From Pseudomonas chlororaphis subsp. chlororaphis (GTDB taxonomy: Bacteria > Pseudomonadota > Gammaproteobacteria > Pseudomonadales > Pseudomonadaceae): 64,000 nt of DNA. Below are positions 61,117 through 64,000 of the stretch, in pieces. Below the pieces are notes generated by a model. That model did not search any database, was not told the origin of the DNA, and was given only the letters and a program-made list of their open reading frames with translations. The stretch lies in assembly GCF_003945765.1 (NCBI RefSeq), contig NZ_CP027712.1, positions 4,340,001-4,404,000 of the forward strand. Direction: 5' to 3'. How positions within the stretch are numbered: position 1 is the first letter of the stretch; each line of letters begins with the position of its first letter. A program made the position numbers and the translations under genes.

Positions 61117-61563
61117 ATGGAATGGCAACCCCACATCACCGTCGCCACCATCGTTGAGGATCAGGGGCGCTTCCTGTTCGTCGAGGAGTTCCAGGGCGAG
61201 CAGGCGGTGTTCAACCAGCCCGCCGGGCATCTGGACCCGGACGAAAGCCTGCTCCAGGCGGCCATTCGCGAAACCCTGGAAGAAACCGGCTGGGACATCG
61301 AGCTGACCGGCGTGGTCGGCATCTACCTGTACACCGCCCCCAGCAATGGCGTGACCTACCAACGCGTCTGCTTTGCCGGCAAACCGCTCAGGCACCACCC
61401 TGACTATCAATTGGACGACGGCATCATCGGCCCGCGCTGGCTGAGCCGCGATGAACTGCTGGCCTTGCGCCCGCAATGGCGCAGCGAGCTGATTATCCGC
61501 TGTGTCGACGACTATCTGGCCGGGCAACTGCACAGCCTCGAACTGATCCGTCCGTCGCTTTAA
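61117..61563 (+). CDS. nudJ: Nudix hydrolase NudJ
   Basis: The 148-residue protein has a complete Nudix box (G-H-L-D..., ending AAIRETLEETGWD). The order nudJ-mnmA-hflD-purB matches the known arrangement in gammaproteobacteria. NudJ is a phosphatase on thiamine pyrimidine diphosphates and nucleotides. A GGAGC site precedes the ATG. Confidence 0.92.
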   Translation: MEWQPHITVATIVEDQGRFLFVEEFQGEQAVFNQPAGHLDPDESLLQAAIRETLEETGWDIELTGVVGIYLYTAPSNGVTYQRVCFAGKPLRHHPDYQLDDGIIGPRWLSRDELLALRPQWRSELIIRCVDDYLAGQLHSLELIRPSL

Positions 61564-61592
61564 CCGCAGTTTTAGCCTTGCAGGCCTCAGCC

Positions 61593-61601
61593 TGTTAGAA
61601 T
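61593..61601 (+). promoter_or_regulatory. Extended -10 promoter upstream of mnmA
   Basis: TG-T-TAGAAT forms an extended -10 34 nt before the mnmA start. No good -35 is at the standard distance, as is usual for extended -10 promoters. Confidence 0.45.
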
Positions 61602-61634
61602 CGCGTCCTTTTTCAAGACACCCGTTGAATTCCT

Positions 61635-62759
61635 ATGCGTGATCCAGCCCCTTCTGACACCCAAAAGAAGCGCGTCATCGTCGGCATGTCCGGCGGCGTG
61701 GACTCTTCCGTTTCCGCCCTCCTGCTGATGGAGCAGGGTTACCAGGTGGAAGGCCTGTTCATGAAGAACTGGGAGGAAGACGACGGAACCGAGTACTGCA
61801 CCGCCATGGACGACCTCGCGGACGCCCAGGCCGTGTGCGACAAGATCGGCATCAAGCTGCACACCGCCAACTTCGCCGCCGAGTACTGGGACAATGTGTT
61901 CGAGCACTTCCTGGCCGAATACAAGGCCGGCCGCACGCCAAACCCGGACATCCTGTGCAACCGTGAAATCAAGTTCAAGGCGTTCCTCGACTACGCCATG
62001 ATGCTCGGCGCCGACCTGATCGCCACCGGCCACTATGTGCGCCGCCGCGACATCGACGGGCGCACCGAACTGCTCAAGGGCCTGGATCCGAACAAGGATC
62101 AGAGTTACTTCCTGCACGCCGTCGGCGGCGAACAGATCGCCAAGACCCTGTTCCCGGTCGGCGAGCTGGAAAAGCCCGAAGTCCGCGCGATCGCCGAGAA
62201 ACACGACCTGGCCACCGCCAAGAAGAAGGACTCCACCGGTATCTGCTTTATCGGTGAACGACGCTTCAGCGACTTCCTCAAGCAATACCTGCCGGCCCAG
62301 CCCGGCGAGATCAAGACCACCGAAGGTGAAGTGATCGGCCGCCACCACGGCCTGATGTACCACACCATCGGCCAGCGCCAGGGCCTGGGCATCGGTGGCC
62401 TCAAGGACGCCGGCGATGAGCCGTGGTACGTGCTGATCAAGGACCTGGAACACAACGAGCTGATCGTTGGCCAGGGCAACGACCACCCGTGGCTGTTCTC
62501 CCGCGCCCTGCTCGCCTCCGACATCTATTGGGTCAACCCGATCGACCTGAGCCAGCCGCGCCGCCTCACCGCGAAAGTGCGCTACCGCCAGAGCGACCAG
62601 CCTTGCACTCTGGAAAAGACCGCCAGCGGCTACCGTGCCACCTTCGATGACCCGCAACGCGCGGTCACCCCCGGCCAATCCGTAGTCTTCTATGACGGCG
62701 AAATCTGTCTGGGCGGCGGCGTGATCGAAGTCGCAGAGCCCTGGAGCAGCAAGGCATGA
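61635..62759 (+). CDS. mnmA: tRNA-specific 2-thiouridylase MnmA
   Basis: The 374-residue enzyme has the PP-loop [16 protein letters not shown] (ATP binding) and the two catalytic Cys in [12 protein letters not shown] and [11 protein letters not shown]. It takes sulfur from TusE (tusDCBE lies at 39449-40838) to make 2-thiouridine at position 34 of Lys, Glu and Gln tRNAs. It overlaps hflD by ATGA. Confidence 0.97.
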   Translation: MRDPAPSDTQKKRVIVGMSGGVDSSVSALLLMEQGYQVEGLFMKNWEEDDGTEYCTAMDDLADAQAVCDKIGIKLHTANFAAEYWDNVFEHFLAEYKAGRTPNPDILCNREIKFKAFLDYAMMLGADLIATGHYVRRRDIDGRTELLKGLDPNKDQSYFLHAVGGEQIAKTLFPVGELEKPEVRAIAEKHDLATAKKKDSTGICFIGERRFSDFLKQYLPAQPGEIKTTEGEVIGRHHGLMYHTIGQRQGLGIGGLKDAGDEPWYVLIKDLEHNELIVGQGNDHPWLFSRALLASDIYWVNPIDLSQPRRLTAKVRYRQSDQPCTLEKTASGYRATFDDPQRAVTPGQSVVFYDGEICLGGGVIEVAEPWSSKA

Positions 62760-63379
62760 GCCCGACCCAGGAGCAACTGACGGCATTGGGCGGCGTGTTT
62801 CTCGCCGCCGTGCTGGTGGACAAGATCGCCAAGACCGGCCAGGTCACCGAAGCAGCCTTGAGTTGCATGCTTGGCAGCCTGCTGATCCGCGACCCGAAAG
62901 ACACCTTGGAAGTCTACGGTGGCGACGACATCAACCTGCGTGAAGGTTATCGCGCCCTGATCGGCGCCCTGGAACGCGACCCCAGCACCCTGCAGCGCGA
63001 ACCATTGCGCTACGCCCTGTCGATGCTCGGCCTGGAACGCCAGCTGGCCAAGCGCGACGACCTGCTGGAAATCATCGGCAAGCGCCTGCCGCAGATTCAG
63101 TCCCAGGTCGAACATTTCGGCCCGGCCCACGAAAACGTGGTTGCCGCTTGCGGTTCGCTGTATCAGGACACCCTGAGCACCTTGCGCCAGCGGATCCAGG
63201 TGCATGGCGACATGCGCAACCTGCAGCAACCGAGCAATGCCTCGAAGATCCGCGCCCTGCTGCTGGCCGGCATTCGTTCGGCGCGGCTGTGGCGCCAACT
63301 GGGCGGCCATCGCTGGCAGCTGGTGATCAGCCGCCGCAAACTGCTCAAAGAGCTTTATCCGCTGATGCGCAGCAGCTGA
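62756..63379 (+). CDS. hflD: High-frequency lysogenization protein HflD homolog
   Basis: The 207-residue, helical protein has the family blocks [20 protein letters not shown] and [20 protein letters not shown]. HflD is a peripheral membrane protein that sequesters lambda CII in E. coli; its cellular role is otherwise unclear. It is coupled to mnmA and precedes purB, the standard order. Confidence 0.93.
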   Translation: MSPTQEQLTALGGVFLAAVLVDKIAKTGQVTEAALSCMLGSLLIRDPKDTLEVYGGDDINLREGYRALIGALERDPSTLQREPLRYALSMLGLERQLAKRDDLLEIIGKRLPQIQSQVEHFGPAHENVVAACGSLYQDTLSTLRQRIQVHGDMRNLQQPSNASKIRALLLAGIRSARLWRQLGGHRWQLVISRRKLLKELYPLMRSS

Positions 63380-63418
63380 ACTGCGCCCGCAAGACCTTTT
63401 GTAGTCAGTAACGCGTAA

Positions 63419-64000
<582 letters not shown>

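Overview
The window is a typical high-GC Pseudomonas chromosome segment. Gene content and order (tusDCBE, cysG-serS-crcB-rarA-lolA-ftsK, trxB-aat-bpt-infA-clpA-clpS-cspD-icd-idh-nudJ-mnmA-hflD-purB), small Pseudomonas-type DUF proteins (DUF1652, DUF6555 and DUF6388 types) and REP-like repeats all fit the P. fluorescens complex; the species is an inference. Both edges cut genes: an FdhF/YdeP-type oxidoreductase on the left and purB on the right.

Layout. 1-4.6 kb: partial molybdopterin oxidoreductase, an EamA exporter divergent from an Lrp/AsnC regulator, a small lipoprotein, a Bax-inhibitor-1 membrane protein and tRNA-Ser(UGA). 4.6-18.4 kb: accessory genes right after the tRNA, namely two SDR enzymes with AraC regulators and an Atu4866-family protein, a reductase-AraC pair, a block with a foreign look (methyltransferase, epoxide-hydrolase-like enzyme, small monooxygenase, FAD disulfide-reductase-like enzyme, divergent TetR) and several small genes. 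This part holds a duplicated gene-end remnant, a 26-bp perfect palindrome and candidate operators. 18.4-21.3 kb: two head-to-head L,D-transpeptidases of different families.

21.3-31.2 kb is the most interesting part. A response regulator with a degenerate 'YN-GYP' domain lies divergent to a five-gene operon whose four junctions are all 4-nt start/stop overlaps. The operon encodes a REC-PAS-GGDEF-EAL protein, a REC-GGDEF-EAL protein, a di-heme cytochrome c peroxidase, a membrane histidine kinase and a REC-histidine kinase. Three of its proteins carry the same unusual receiver domain. The first c-di-GMP protein keeps GGDEF and has lost EAL signatures; the second keeps EAL and has lost GGDEF signatures. 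I infer a periplasmic redox or peroxide input feeding a phosphorelay with split c-di-GMP synthesis and breakdown.

31.5-39.4 kb: TonB-dependent receptor, CigR/RcnB-like periplasmic protein, malate:quinone oxidoreductase, a lipoprotein, small DUF proteins and a DUF1275 membrane protein. 39.4-64 kb is conserved core: the Tus sulfur relay (whose target MnmA is also here), siroheme synthesis, SerS, fluoride export, RarA, LolA, FtsK, thioredoxin reductase, the N-degron pathway (Aat, Bpt, ClpS, ClpA), IF-1, CspD, two unrelated NADP isocitrate dehydrogenases, a Nudix hydrolase, MnmA, HflD and PurB. Long antisense reading frames opposite many genes are high-GC codon shadows and were left out.
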